64,000 nucleotides of DNA, from contig CACGDZ010000003.1 of the NCBI GenBank assembly GCA_902571955.1, forward strand, positions 56,954 through 120,953, written 5' to 3'. This DNA is from an uncultured Pelagibacteraceae bacterium. Lineage in GTDB: Bacteria; Pseudomonadota; Alphaproteobacteria; Pelagibacterales; Pelagibacteraceae. Below, piece by piece: positions 21,433 through 30,476 of the stretch (its first letter is position 1; every line of letters begins with the position of its first letter). Under the pieces are notes generated by a model. The model was not told the origin of the DNA and searched no databases. It worked only from the letters and a program-made list of their open reading frames with translations. Position numbers and translations under genes: made by a program.

Positions 21433-22586
21433 TTAAAGTAATTATCTAATATCTTAGTATAAATTAAAGTTAATCTTTTTAAATCAGATAAGGCCACACA
21501 TTCCCCCACTTTATGCATAGTTTTCCCAACTAATCCAAATTCTAAACATGGAGCTATTTTTCTTATGAATCTTGCATCCGAAGTACCACCAGTCGTTGAT
21601 AATTTTGGTTTAATTTTAGTAATTTTTTTAATTGTATTTTGAATCATAAATGTAGTTTTATTTGGTTGAGTTAAAAAAGCCTCACCGGAAACACTATATT
21701 CAATTTTAAATTTTGATTTATTTTTATTACAAAATTTTTTAATTATTTTATTTATCTTTTTCTTTAATTTGAAAGATGTATGTTTGTTATTAAATCTTAT
21801 ATTAAAGGAAGCACTTGCCAATCCTGGAATTACATTATCGGCTGAATTATTAATGTTTATTTTTGTTATTTCTAAATTTGTAGGTTGAAAATCTTTTGTT
21901 CCTTTATCAAATTTAATTTCTTTTAACTCTTTTAGTATTTGGACTAAAGCTGTTGACGGATTGTTAGCTCTTTTTGGGTAAGCGACATGACCCTGAATTC
22001 CAATGACAGATAATTTTCCGGTCATACTACCTCTACGACCAATTTTTATCATTTCTCCTAGCTTATTTGGATTGGTAGGCTCTCCTACCAAGCAAAAATC
22101 TATTTTTTCTTTTCTTTTTCTCAAATATTCAACAACTTTTTTTGTTCCATTAATTGCAATTCCTTCTTCGTCTCCAGTAATTAGAAGACTAATAGACCCA
22201 TCAAATTTTTTGTTTTTCCTAGAAAAGTCATTTACCGCAGTAACAAATGCGGCTATCGAGCTTTTCATATCATTTGCACCTCTGCCAATTAAGTATCCTT
22301 TCTTAACAGCAGGTTTGAATGGATTAACAATCCAATCATTTAAATTACCAGGTGGCACTACATCCAAATGGCCTGCATAACAAAAATTTGGACTTGTGTT
22401 ACCAAGTCTTGCATAGAGATTTTTTACAGGATAACTATTTTTATCTTTGAACTCGAGTACTTTAGTCTTAAAGCCAAGTTTATTTAATTTTTTTTCCAAA
22501 AATTTAATTACACCTGCATCAGTTTTTGTAACAGATGGAAACCTAATTAGCTCTTTAGCTAATTGTAGTTCATTAATTTTTTGCAT
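21429..22586 (-). CDS. dapE: Succinyl-diaminopimelate desuccinylase
   Basis: DapE hydrolyses N-succinyl-LL-DAP in lysine and peptidoglycan synthesis. The 385-residue M20 peptidase has AGHLDVVPPG (His and Asp of the metal site), GRGANDMKSSIAAF (bridging Asp), TGDEEG (catalytic Glu) and the final metal His in GKTMHKVGE. The SMTGKLSVIGIQGHVAYP segment marks the dimerisation domain. It lies 2 bp after dapD, which makes the succinyl branch consistent. Confidence 0.95.
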   Translation of the reverse strand: MQKINELQLAKELIRFPSVTKTDAGVIKFLEKKLNKLGFKTKVLEFKDKNSYPVKNLYARLGNTSPNFCYAGHLDVVPPGNLNDWIVNPFKPAVKKGYLIGRGANDMKSSIAAFVTAVNDFSRKNKKFDGSISLLITGDEEGIAINGTKKVVEYLRKRKEKIDFCLVGEPTNPNKLGEMIKIGRRGSMTGKLSVIGIQGHVAYPKRANNPSTALVQILKELKEIKFDKGTKDFQPTNLEITKININNSADNVIPGLASASFNIRFNNKHTSFKLKKKINKIIKKFCNKNKSKFKIEYSVSGEAFLTQPNKTTFMIQNTIKKITKIKPKLSTTGGTSDARFIRKIAPCLEFGLVGKTMHKVGECVALSDLKRLTLIYTKILDNYFK

Positions 22587-22588
22587 TT

Positions 22589-23416
22589 TTATTCTCTTAA
22601 AAGATCATTAACTGATGTTTTTGATCTTGTTTTTTCATCAACTTGTTTAATTATTACTGCGCAATATAAAGATGGTGCTTGTGGATTATTTTTATCTGGC
22701 AAAGATCCCGGAACTACCACTGAATAAGGTGGAATTTTTCCATAAGTGATTTCACCATTTTTTCTATTAACAATTTTTGTTGATTGTCCAATATACATTC
22801 CCATACTTAGAACAGAGCCTTCTCCAACTATTACACCTTCTACTACTTCAGACATTGCTCCTAAGAAAACATTATCCTCAATAATTGTTGGTAATGCTTG
22901 AGCAGGTTCTAATACACCTCCAACTCCAGTACCAGCTGAGATATGACAATTTTTTCCAATCTGACAGCAACTTCCTGCACGACTGAAAGTATCCATCATA
23001 GTACCTTCATCAATGTATGCTCCAATATTTACATAACACGGCATCAAAACCGCATTTTTTCCTACAAAAGATCCTTTTCTTACAGGTGAATTAGGCACCA
23101 TTCTAAAACCAGCTTTTTCATGATCTTCTTTTGTCCATCCAGCTGTTTTCCCTTTAAGTAAATGAGCTTTGTCATACCAGCTACTATAAGGACCATTTAA
23201 ATTTTCCATTGGATACATTCTAAAACTTAACATGATAGCTTTTTTAAGATGTTGATGAGTAACCCATTCTCCATTGATTTTTTCAGCTACTCTTACTTTT
23301 CCACTGTCTAAATCATCAATAATTTGATTAACAGCATCCTTTAAAGATTTATCTGAATTCTGACTCACTTGGTCTTTATTTTCCCAAGCATCATTTATAA
23401 TATTTTCAATACTCAT
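22589..23416 (-). CDS. dapD: Tetrahydrodipicolinate N-succinyltransferase
   Basis: DapD transfers succinate from succinyl-CoA to tetrahydrodipicolinate. The 275-residue protein has the hexapeptide-repeat left-handed beta helix in its second half (about residues 110-240) and the family segments RMVPNSPVRKGSF, YVNIGAYIDEGTMMDTF and VGGVLEPAQALP. It is part of a minus-strand operon with dapE and the HAD gene upstream. Confidence 0.97.
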   Translation of the reverse strand: MSIENIINDAWENKDQVSQNSDKSLKDAVNQIIDDLDSGKVRVAEKINGEWVTHQHLKKAIMLSFRMYPMENLNGPYSSWYDKAHLLKGKTAGWTKEDHEKAGFRMVPNSPVRKGSFVGKNAVLMPCYVNIGAYIDEGTMMDTFSRAGSCCQIGKNCHISAGTGVGGVLEPAQALPTIIEDNVFLGAMSEVVEGVIVGEGSVLSMGMYIGQSTKIVNRKNGEITYGKIPPYSVVVPGSLPDKNNPQAPSLYCAVIIKQVDEKTRSKTSVNDLLRE

Positions 23417-23420
23417 AATT

Positions 23421-24092
23421 TTATGAGTTTTTTAATAACCTTATTTCTTTTAAAAATAAAGAAAGATTTTTTATTTTGTAATCAATATAATCTTTATCAG
23501 ACTCTTTTTTACCCCAGTATTCATCATTGATTAACCAAACTGTTTTTGCTCCTCGCTCTTTTCCAATAGATAAGTTTTTTGCAATATCTTCGATATAAAT
23601 CGTCTCTGTTGGATCAATTTGAAATTTTTTGACCATAAGGTCAAATGCTTTTCCTGTAGGTTTTGGACTGTATTCAGCATCAACAATATCAAATACCCCT
23701 TCAAATTGATCATCAATTCCTAAGTGAGTAGTAATATTTTTAACATGTTCTTTGCTACCATTTGTAAACACAAATTTGTTTAGATTAATATTTTCTAGTT
23801 CATTTCTTAAAATAGTGTCTTTTTCTAAAAAATCTAAATTAATATCATGTACGTAGTCTAAAAATTCTTTTGGAGGTATATCATGATGGATCATTAACCC
23901 GTTAAGGCTAGTGTTATATTTATGAAAATAATTTGTTTGTAATTCTTTTGCTTCTTTTAAATCTACATTCAATTTATTTGAAATATATTGGGTCATTTTT
24001 TTACTGACCTGTCCAAATACTCCTTCAAGATCAGCATACAGCACACCGTCGCAATCAAACAAAATGTTCTTAATATTTTTTAATTCTTTCAT
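23421..24092 (-). CDS. HAD-family phosphatase (pyrimidine 5'-nucleotidase type)
   Basis: A 223-residue haloacid dehalogenase hydrolase: motif I FDCDGVLYAD (nucleophile Asp14 region), motif II VFTNGSKEH, motif III KPTGKAFD and motif IV IEDIAKNLSIGKERG. The arrangement and helical cap (residues 20-90) resemble the pyrimidine 5'-nucleotidase group that dephosphorylates UMP/CMP in bacteria, yeast and plants. It overlaps argB by 4 bp, a pairing often seen in alphaproteobacteria. The substrate is inferred. Confidence 0.8.
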   Translation of the reverse strand: MKELKNIKNILFDCDGVLYADLEGVFGQVSKKMTQYISNKLNVDLKEAKELQTNYFHKYNTSLNGLMIHHDIPPKEFLDYVHDINLDFLEKDTILRNELENINLNKFVFTNGSKEHVKNITTHLGIDDQFEGVFDIVDAEYSPKPTGKAFDLMVKKFQIDPTETIYIEDIAKNLSIGKERGAKTVWLINDEYWGKKESDKDYIDYKIKNLSLFLKEIRLLKNS

Positions 24093-24937
24093 TGTCTTAT
24101 TAAAGTTCCTGACCCCTTGTCAGAGAATATTTCCCATAAACATGAATGTGGCTTTGTACCATTAATTATACCTACAGCAGTGACACCATTATTTATTGCA
24201 TCTAAGCATGCATTTATTTTAGGTATCATACCCTCAGTCACAGTCTCGTCTTTAATCATTTCTAAAATTTTAGATGAAGAAATTTCTTCTATTAGTTTTT
24301 TATTTTTATCTAGTACACCATCTACATTTGTCATCAACAAAAGTCTTCTTGATTTTAAGGATTTTGCTACAGCCATTGCAGCTGTATCTCCATTAATATT
24401 ATATGTTTGATTTTCTTCCCCTAAGCCTAATGGTGAAATTATTGGAATTTTATTTTGATTAATTATATTTAATATTTGTTCATTATTTATCTCATTAGGT
24501 ATGCCTACAAATCCTAGCTCTTCTGCTTCTGGTATAGTTTTTATAATGTTATTTTTTTTTGTATGAATAGAGATTGCTTCTGTTCCTTTGTCTTTTAAGG
24601 AACTAACAATATCATCATTAAAATCAATCAAAACAGACTCAACAATATTAATTATATTTTTATCAGTTACTCTTAGACCTCTTATAAATTTTGATTGAAT
24701 ATTTGATTTTTCTAGCTCTCTTTTAATTCTAGGTCCACCGCCGTGCACTACAACAGTTGCAAGGCCCAATTTATTTAAAACACTAAGATCAGTTATAAAG
24801 TTATTAAATACGTTTCTATCAATTAAAACGTTTCCACCATATTTAATAACTATTAAATCATTTTTGTATTTTTCAATATATTTAGTTACTTCTCTTAGTG
24901 GTGGCCCATCTTTAGGCAATATACATTCAAGGTTCAT
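24089..24937 (-). CDS. argB: Acetylglutamate kinase
   Basis: ArgB phosphorylates N-acetylglutamate, step 2 of arginine synthesis. The 282-residue amino acid kinase shows VIKYGGNVL, VVVHGGGPRIKRELE, and LLMTNVDGVLDKNKKLI near the ATP site. The N-terminal helix before the kinase fold is of the type seen in hexameric, arginine-inhibited enzymes, so feedback control is likely but not proven. It lies between the HAD phosphatase and yidC; engB, often found here in other alphaproteobacteria, is absent from the gap. Confidence 0.96.
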   Translation of the reverse strand: MNLECILPKDGPPLREVTKYIEKYKNDLIVIKYGGNVLIDRNVFNNFITDLSVLNKLGLATVVVHGGGPRIKRELEKSNIQSKFIRGLRVTDKNIINIVESVLIDFNDDIVSSLKDKGTEAISIHTKKNNIIKTIPEAEELGFVGIPNEINNEQILNIINQNKIPIISPLGLGEENQTYNINGDTAAMAVAKSLKSRRLLLMTNVDGVLDKNKKLIEEISSSKILEMIKDETVTEGMIPKINACLDAINNGVTAVGIINGTKPHSCLWEIFSDKGSGTLIRQ

Positions 24938-24954
24938 TTATTATATTTAAATTA

Positions 24955-26634
24955 TTAGGTTACAGTTTTAACTTTAGTACGTTTCATTATGACAACCTGC
25001 TGAGCCATCGTTAAAATATTATTAACTGTCCAATAAATTACTAGCCCACTTGGGAACGGTGCAAGAATGACTGTTAAAAATAAAGGGAAAAACATAAATA
25101 TTTTTGCTTGCATTGGATCTGTTGGAGCTGGATTTAGTTTTTGTTGGACCCACATTGATACCCCCATAGCAACAGGCCATGCCCCAATAACTAGAAAAGA
25201 GGGCACATCATATGGTAACAATCCAAATAAATTAAATATAGAAGTGGGATCTTTAGCACTTAAATCTTGGATCCAACCATAGAAAGGCATGTGACGCATC
25301 TCTATTGTTACAAATAAAACTTTATACAAAGCAAAAAATACAGGTATTTGAATTAAAATTGGCAAACATCCAGACATGGGATTTACTTTTTCCTTTTTAT
25401 AAAGAGCCATCATTGCTTGTTGTAATTTCATCTTGTCATCTTTATGAACCTCCTTAAGTCTTGTCATCTCAGGCTGTAGAGCTTTCATTTTAGCCATGCT
25501 TCTGAATGAAAAATTAGCAAGTGGAAAAAATGCTAAACGAATACAAACGGTAACAGCAATAATTGCTAATCCATAATTACCAAATATTTTAAAGAAATAT
25601 TCTAAAGCAGTGAACAAAGGACGTGTTAAGAAGTATAAGAATCCCCAATCAATCGTGAGATCAAATTTATCAATTTTTAAAGATTCTGCGTATCCATCAA
25701 TTACGTCTACTCTTTTTGCAGCTACTATTATTTGCAAGTTTTCTTCTATAGAGGAATTTCCACTTAACTCTAAAGGTTCAGTTGTAACAAAGTTTATTCG
25801 ATATTTGTTCTTGTAATCCATTGTAGTTTTAAATTCTTTTCCTCTTGGTGGAATAAGTGTTGATATGTAATATTTATCTCCAATCCCTAACCATCCTTTT
25901 TGAGCAGTTCTTGAAAATTTTTTTTCCTCAATATCGTCATAATCTTCTTCAATTAATTCCTCGTCTAATGTAGCGATAGGGCCTTCATGGAGAATATAAA
26001 AATCAGTTAAACCTTCTGGGATCTGATTTCTTATAATTTGACCATAAGAATAGAAGTCGTAGTTATTATTTGAAGAATTTATAACTTTTTGTTTTATTGT
26101 GAATAAAAACTTGTCATCTAAAGCAATTTCTTTTTCAAAAGTAATTCCTTGGTCATTGGTCCAATTAAGTTTGATAGGCGATTGATCAGTCAATTTGCTA
26201 TTTCCTGTAACTGACCAAATTGTATCTGAATTTGGAATGTCTATATTTTTGTCAGTAGTTATAAAGCCACTTTCTATTATGTAGCCTTCTTTGGAACTTC
26301 TTGGAGCAAGAAATTTGACTTTTTCGTCACTTTCTAAACTGACATTGTAATCTTTGAAAGTTAGGTCGTCTATCGCAGCTCCTTTTAAAGAGATAGATCC
26401 AGTAATACTTTGGTTTTCAAATTTAATTCTTTCACTTTCTTTTAAAGCCTCTTCTCTCGAAATTTCAACCACATTTTGTTTTTGATCAAGACTTGGGGCA
26501 TCTGAATTTTGTTCAGTTTTATTTTTTTCGTTAATGTTTTCTTTTTTTACAGGCGGAGGTGCAAAAAACAATGAGTACAAAATTATAACTGCTGCTGACA
26601 AAGAAATTGCTGCAATAATGTTTCGTGTATCCAT
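24955..26634 (-). CDS. yidC: Membrane protein insertase YidC
   Basis: YidC inserts and folds inner-membrane proteins. The 559-residue protein has an N-terminal membrane anchor (about residues 5-25), a long periplasmic beta-sandwich domain (about 60-330) and the conserved five-helix insertase core. The core includes the cytoplasmic region RSMAKMKALQPEM, the hydrophilic groove segment KEKVNPMSGCLPILIQIPVFFAL (here quoted over its length in part) and a basic tail. It is encoded end to start with yidD, the standard rpmH-rnpA-yidD-yidC arrangement. Confidence 0.97.
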   Translation of the reverse strand: MDTRNIIAAISLSAAVIILYSLFFAPPPVKKENINEKNKTEQNSDAPSLDQKQNVVEISREEALKESERIKFENQSITGSISLKGAAIDDLTFKDYNVSLESDEKVKFLAPRSSKEGYIIESGFITTDKNIDIPNSDTIWSVTGNSKLTDQSPIKLNWTNDQGITFEKEIALDDKFLFTIKQKVINSSNNNYDFYSYGQIIRNQIPEGLTDFYILHEGPIATLDEELIEEDYDDIEEKKFSRTAQKGWLGIGDKYYISTLIPPRGKEFKTTMDYKNKYRINFVTTEPLELSGNSSIEENLQIIVAAKRVDVIDGYAESLKIDKFDLTIDWGFLYFLTRPLFTALEYFFKIFGNYGLAIIAVTVCIRLAFFPLANFSFRSMAKMKALQPEMTRLKEVHKDDKMKLQQAMMALYKKEKVNPMSGCLPILIQIPVFFALYKVLFVTIEMRHMPFYGWIQDLSAKDPTSIFNLFGLLPYDVPSFLVIGAWPVAMGVSMWVQQKLNPAPTDPMQAKIFMFFPLFLTVILAPFPSGLVIYWTVNNILTMAQQVVIMKRTKVKTVT

Positions 26635-26873
26635 TACTTGTTATCCTCTATTTCTTTTTTAACAGGATCAAATCCACTATTTCCCCAGGGGTGACATGAT
26701 AAAATCCTTTTTATACTCATATAAAAACCTTTAAAAAAACCATATTCTCTTAATGCTTCTATGCTGTACTCTGAACATGTTGGTAGATATCTACAAGAGT
26801 GACCTATTAAGGGACTAATTAAAAATTTATAACCCTTAATTAGTTTAATTAAAATTAAAGTAAAAATATTCAT
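26634..26873 (-). CDS. yidD: Membrane protein insertion efficiency factor YidD
   Basis: A 79-residue YidD with the signature [31 protein letters not shown] and [16 protein letters not shown]. The three cysteines and the amphipathic N-terminal helix are conserved. It shares one base with both rnpA upstream and yidC downstream, so it is translated from the same mRNA. Confidence 0.96.
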   Translation of the reverse strand: MNIFTLILIKLIKGYKFLISPLIGHSCRYLPTCSEYSIEALREYGFFKGFYMSIKRILSCHPWGNSGFDPVKKEIEDNK

Positions 26874-27214
26874 TATTTTATTTTTTCAAAATCACGAAAG
26901 ATAGTTTTTTTTATAATTTTGTATTCATTGTTTAGCATAGAAGACTTTGCTATAACAAGAAATGAATAATTAAAGTTTATTGTTATATTTTTAACAGCCT
27001 CATTCATAATATTTCTTAACCTTCTTTTAATTTTATTTCTCTTGACTGCGTTCCCAATTTTTTTTTTAGTAACAAAACTTATATTTAAGTTTTTTGTATT
27101 TTTATTCAATAATTTCCCAAAAAATATAGTTGTATATTTGTTTGTTATTTTTTTTTGCTTAAGTAGTCTCTTAAATTCTTCTTTTTTTGAAAGAGCAATT
27201 ATTTTGCTTTTCAT
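26873..27214 (-). CDS. rnpA: Ribonuclease P protein component
   Basis: RnpA is the small basic protein of RNase P, which trims tRNA 5' ends. The 113-residue protein is divergent and very lysine-rich but keeps the RNR motif region [16 protein letters not shown] and the preceding SFVTKKKIG strand. It starts 5 bp after the rpmH stop, in the canonical order. Confidence 0.92.
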   Translation of the reverse strand: MKSKIIALSKKEEFKRLLKQKKITNKYTTIFFGKLLNKNTKNLNISFVTKKKIGNAVKRNKIKRRLRNIMNEAVKNITINFNYSFLVIAKSSMLNNEYKIIKKTIFRDFEKIK

Positions 27215-27218
27215 TATC

Positions 27219-27359
27219 TTAAACAGAGACTGTTAGTGATTTTCTGCCTCTTGCTCTTCTTCTAGCTAATAGTTTCTTACCACCTTTAGTTTTCATTTTT
27301 GATCTGAAACCATGTTTACGAGCTCTTTTTTTATTTGAGGGCTGATAAGTTCTTTTCAT
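27219..27359 (-). CDS. rpmH: 50S ribosomal protein L34
   Basis: A short ORF of 46 residues that reads as L34 throughout: it starts [19 protein letters not shown], continues [21 protein letters not shown] and ends KSLTVSV. The stop at 27219-27221 lies just before rnpA. The ATG at 27359 is the only sensible start. The 98 bp upstream, shared with the divergent membrane gene, is A/T-rich and probably holds its promoter. Confidence 0.97.
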   Translation of the reverse strand: MKRTYQPSNKKRARKHGFRSKMKTKGGKKLLARRRARGRKSLTVSV

Positions 27360-27457
27360 AATTAGATTTGATAAAGTTTTTAAATAAATTTTGCCCCTTT
27401 ATATTAGTAATAATTAAAATAGCAAATAGAAGATTAAGCATTAAAATAGGTAGAATC

Positions 27458-28180
27458 ATGGAAAATACAAAAAAAATTAAATTATTTATTGGGTTATGCT
27501 ATTTATTAATTGTTTGTATATTTTTATATTTCTTTTTCTCAAAATTTACTCTCCAAGAAATTATGTCCTATGATTTTTTAAGAAATAACAGATCTTATTT
27601 AGCTGAAATAAAAAATTCAAATTTATTTTTGATGTCTTTAATTTTTTTAATACTCACTATTCTTTGGGTTTTCCCTTTTCTAGGTTTTGGATCTCCTATT
27701 GCTTTGGTGGGAGGTTTTGTATTTGGAAAATGGATTGGTACATTTGTAGTTGTTTTAGGTCTTAGTATAGGAGCAACATTTTTATATATTTTTGGAAATT
27801 TTTTTTTAAAAGAAATAATTAGGGAAAAATTTTTAAATAAATTTCAAAACTTAGAAAATAAATTTAAAAAATCCGAATTTATTTATTTATTAATGTATCG
27901 TGTTGTAGGGGGGATTCCCTGGCAATTACAATGTTTATTACCGGTTTTATTTAATGTGAAAATTAAAAACTATTTTTTTTCCACATTAATTGGAATTGTT
28001 CCAGGAATTTTTCTAGCAGTTTCAATAGGGAGTGGGTTAGAAAAAATTATTGAACAAAATTCTGAAGTTCCCAAAATAAAAGATATTATTTTCTCACCTG
28101 GTATATATATTCCTCTAATTGGTTTTTTTGGATTAATAATTATTACAATTATTTTAAGAAATATTTTTTATAAAAAGTAA
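27458..28180 (+). CDS. TVP38/TMEM64-family (DedA-like) membrane protein
   Basis: About 240 residues from the ATG at 27458; an alternative ATG at 27368 would begin 8 bp from the rpmH start and leave no promoter room. Hydrophobic segments fall near residues 8-30, 56-76, 85-110, 155-200 and 215-236. The VTT-domain signature is visible as GFGSPIALVGGFVFGKWIG and later YRVVGGIPWQLQ and GIVPGIFLAVSIGSGL. Relatives are lipid scramblase-like or transport-linked membrane proteins; the substrate is unknown. It ends directly beside the tRNA-Thr gene on the other strand. Confidence 0.8.
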   Translation: MENTKKIKLFIGLCYLLIVCIFLYFFFSKFTLQEIMSYDFLRNNRSYLAEIKNSNLFLMSLIFLILTILWVFPFLGFGSPIALVGGFVFGKWIGTFVVVLGLSIGATFLYIFGNFFLKEIIREKFLNKFQNLENKFKKSEFIYLLMYRVVGGIPWQLQCLLPVLFNVKIKNYFFSTLIGIVPGIFLAVSIGSGLEKIIEQNSEVPKIKDIIFSPGIYIPLIGFFGLIIITIILRNIFYKK

Positions 28181-28254
28181 TGGTGCTCCCACCCTGTACT
28201 GACCAGGGAACTAGTCATTACCAATGACTTGTTATACCATTTAACTACAGGAGC
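28181..28254 (-). tRNA. tRNA-Thr (GGT), with an unusual T loop
   Basis: Read on the minus strand, GCTCCTG pairs with TGGGAGC (two G-U pairs), followed by discriminator A and encoded CCA. The D stem is GTTA/TAAC. The anticodon stem AGTCA/TGACT closes loop TTGGTAA, giving anticodon GGT (Thr, reads ACC/ACU). The T stem CCCTG/CAGGG is sound, but the loop reads GTCAGTA instead of the normal TTCRANN, so positions 54 and 58 are non-consensus. It abuts the stop of the convergent membrane gene with no gap. Confidence 0.85.
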
Positions 28255-28354
28255 TAAGAGACAATTTATATTTTATTGATAATAAAGCATTTTTTTCAAA
28301 TTATTGCCTTAATTTTTTGATTAATATGATTTATATCTATTTTAGGAAAATGTT

Positions 28355-28555
28355 ATGGGAATTCATTACGATTACAAGTCAACTAAAGGTAACAAGCTTA
28401 TGGAAAAGCAAGCTAAAAGAGAAAAAAAGCTTGCTGAAAAAAAAGCTAAGCGCTTAGCTAAAGAAGGGTCCAAAAAAGAAGAAAACAAAACTCAAGTACT
28501 AGATCCAAACAAACCAATTTCTCTAGATTTTTTGACTAACCCAAATAAAGAATGA
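28355..28555 (+). CDS. Small highly basic hypothetical protein
   Basis: A 66-residue ORF dominated by a lysine/alanine/glutamate helix (residues 14-45) followed by a tail with DPNKPISLDFLTNP. No known domain is evident. Its stop codon overlaps the ATG of a 33-codon basic ORF, which in turn overlaps the dcd start, so the three are probably translated together. It could be an RNA- or ribosome-associated small protein, but that is a guess from charge only. Confidence 0.6.
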   Translation: MGIHYDYKSTKGNKLMEKQAKREKKLAEKKAKRLAKEGSKKEENKTQVLDPNKPISLDFLTNPNKE

Positions 28556-28653
28556 ACTCTAAAGATAAAAATGAGCGTTTAAGCTTGGCGCTTAGAAAAA
28601 ATTTGAAAAAAAGAAAAATTTTTCAGAAAAAAAATAAAAAGAAAAACAAATAA
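28552..28653 (+). CDS. Tiny basic ORF coupled to dcd
   Basis: A 33-residue ORF beginning [20 protein letters not shown] and ending in a run of lysines. It starts inside the previous stop (ATGA overlap) and ends with TAATG shared with the dcd start. The two precise overlaps argue for a translated gene. A short basic helix of this type is found as small hypothetical proteins in alphaproteobacteria; I know no function. Confidence 0.55.
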   Translation: MNSKDKNERLSLALRKNLKKRKIFQKKNKKKNK

Positions 28654-29213
28654 TGTCAATTCAACCTGATTCTTGGATAAAAAAAATGTGCGAAGAGCAC
28701 AATATGATAGAGCCATTTTTGGATCATCAAGTTTCTGAAGGTAAAATTTCCTATGGATTAAGTAGCATGGGATATGATGTAAGAATCTCTGATGAATATA
28801 GAATATTTACTAATGTAAATAGTTCTTTGGTTGATCCAAAGAATTTTTCTGATGATAACTTTATAGAACGAAAAGGACCACACTGTATTATACCTCCAAA
28901 TTCATTCGTATTAGCTAAAACAGTAGAATATTTTAGAATACCGAAAGACGTTTTATGTATTTGTGTTGGAAAAAGCACTTATGCAAGGACAGGAATTATT
29001 TGCAATGTTACTCCAATTGAAAATGAATTTGAGGGGAATATTGTAATTGAACTAAGTAATACAACACCTAACCCTGCAAAAATTTATTCAAACGAGGGAA
29101 TAGCGCAATTTTTATTTTTCAAATCAGATACTCAGCCAGAAACAACTTATAAATCAAAGAACGGTAAATATCAGGGTCAAACCACAATTCAAGTTGCTAA
29201 GATTAAAAAGTAA
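28653..29213 (+). CDS. dcd: dCTP deaminase
   Basis: Dcd converts dCTP to dUTP, feeding dTMP synthesis. The 186-residue trimeric dUTPase-fold protein has [14 protein letters not shown], a central [11 protein letters not shown] segment, the catalytic Glu region [17 protein letters not shown] and the C-terminal [13 protein letters not shown]. It precedes murA by 3 bp. Confidence 0.96.
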   Translation: MSIQPDSWIKKMCEEHNMIEPFLDHQVSEGKISYGLSSMGYDVRISDEYRIFTNVNSSLVDPKNFSDDNFIERKGPHCIIPPNSFVLAKTVEYFRIPKDVLCICVGKSTYARTGIICNVTPIENEFEGNIVIELSNTTPNPAKIYSNEGIAQFLFFKSDTQPETTYKSKNGKYQGQTTIQVAKIKK

Positions 29214-29216
29214 TTT

Positions 29217-30476
29217 ATGGATAAGTTTGTGATTAATGGTCCTTGTAAAATCAAGGGTAATGTTTCAATTTCAGGTTCTAAGAATGCATCCCTACCTATA
29301 TTAGCTGCAACATTATTATTTGATAAACCTGTAGTTATCAAAAATCTACCAAGGGTTAGAGACATTAATACAATGTTAAATTTATTAAAGTCCCTTGGTT
29401 CTAAAATAATTTTATCACGAGATAAAAAAACGGCAAAAATTATAAATAAAAAAAATATGAAAACTTTTGCTAGCTATTCTTTAGTTAAAACAATGCGTGG
29501 TTCAATTTTGGTTTTAGGTCCATTAATATCAAAACATCACCAATCAAAAACTTCTTTACCAGGTGGTTGTTTAATAGGTGCGAGACCAGTTAATTATCAT
29601 TTAGAGTCACTAAAAAAGCTTGGGATGGAATACGAGTTAAAGGATGGATATATTTTGGCAAAATCCAAAGGAAGGCTTATTGGTACAAATATAAATTTTC
29701 CAAAAATAAGTGTTGGAGCAACTGAAAATTCTATTATTGCTGCATGTTTAGCAAAAGGAAAAACTATTTTGAAAAATTGTGCGATTGAACCTGAAATCAA
29801 AGATCTTACAAATTTTTTAAATAAAGCTGGAGCAAAAATTAAATGGTCAGGTAGGACGTGTAAAATTATTGGAGTAAATTCCTTGAATAAAACTGAATAT
29901 TCCGTTATGCCCGACAGAATAGAAGCAGGCACATTCTGTATAGCCGCAACACTTGCAAAAGGCAATTTACAAATTAATAATTTTAATCCTAGGATTATCG
30001 ATACAGAAATAAAAGTACTAAAAAAATTTGGATCTAAAATTAAAACTACCGAAAACAAAATTTTTATTAAAGGACCTCAGAAGATAAAATCAATAAAAAA
30101 TATAAAAACCAAAGAATTTCCAGGTATTCCGACTGACCTCCAGGCACAATTGATGGTTTTAATGTGCAAAGCAGATGGCAAAAGCTCAATTACAGAAAAT
30201 ATTTTTGAAAATAGATTTATGCATGTGGCTGAACTACAAAGACTTGGAGCAGAAATAAATATTAAAAATAATATTGCTATGATAAAAGGAAATACTAAAT
30301 TTATTGGAGCTGAATTAATGTCTAGTGATTTAAGAGCTTCTGTCGCTTTAGTTTTAGCAGCTATAGTTTCAAATGGTAAATCACATATTAATAGAATTTA
30401 TCACTTAGATAGAGGTTATGAAAAAATTGAAAATAAATTAAAAAAAATTGGCGTTAAAATTAAAAGATTAAAATAG
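29217..30476 (+). CDS. murA: UDP-N-acetylglucosamine 1-carboxyvinyltransferase
   Basis: MurA transfers enolpyruvate to UDP-GlcNAc, the first committed step of peptidoglycan synthesis. The 419-residue EPT-fold enzyme has SGSKNASLPILAA at the N-terminus, the active-site loop SLPGGCLIGARPVNYH with the fosfomycin-target Cys, DRIEAGTFCIA and the C-terminal LRASVALVLAA. It overlaps the following GTG by 1 bp. The order murA-DUF2948-hisD is typical of alphaproteobacteria. Confidence 0.97.
   Translation: MDKFVINGPCKIKGNVSISGSKNASLPILAATLLFDKPVVIKNLPRVRDINTMLNLLKSLGSKIILSRDKKTAKIINKKNMKTFASYSLVKTMRGSILVLGPLISKHHQSKTSLPGGCLIGARPVNYHLESLKKLGMEYELKDGYILAKSKGRLIGTNINFPKISVGATENSIIAACLAKGKTILKNCAIEPEIKDLTNFLNKAGAKIKWSGRTCKIIGVNSLNKTEYSVMPDRIEAGTFCIAATLAKGNLQINNFNPRIIDTEIKVLKKFGSKIKTTENKIFIKGPQKIKSIKNIKTKEFPGIPTDLQAQLMVLMCKADGKSSITENIFENRFMHVAELQRLGAEINIKNNIAMIKGNTKFIGAELMSSDLRASVALVLAAIVSNGKSHINRIYHLDRGYEKIENKLKKIGVKIKRLK

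Noticed and set aside
26634-27359. Replication origin near rpmH-rnpA
   Set aside because: The cluster is often near oriC in other bacteria, but no dnaA, dnaN or cluster of DnaA boxes is seen here.
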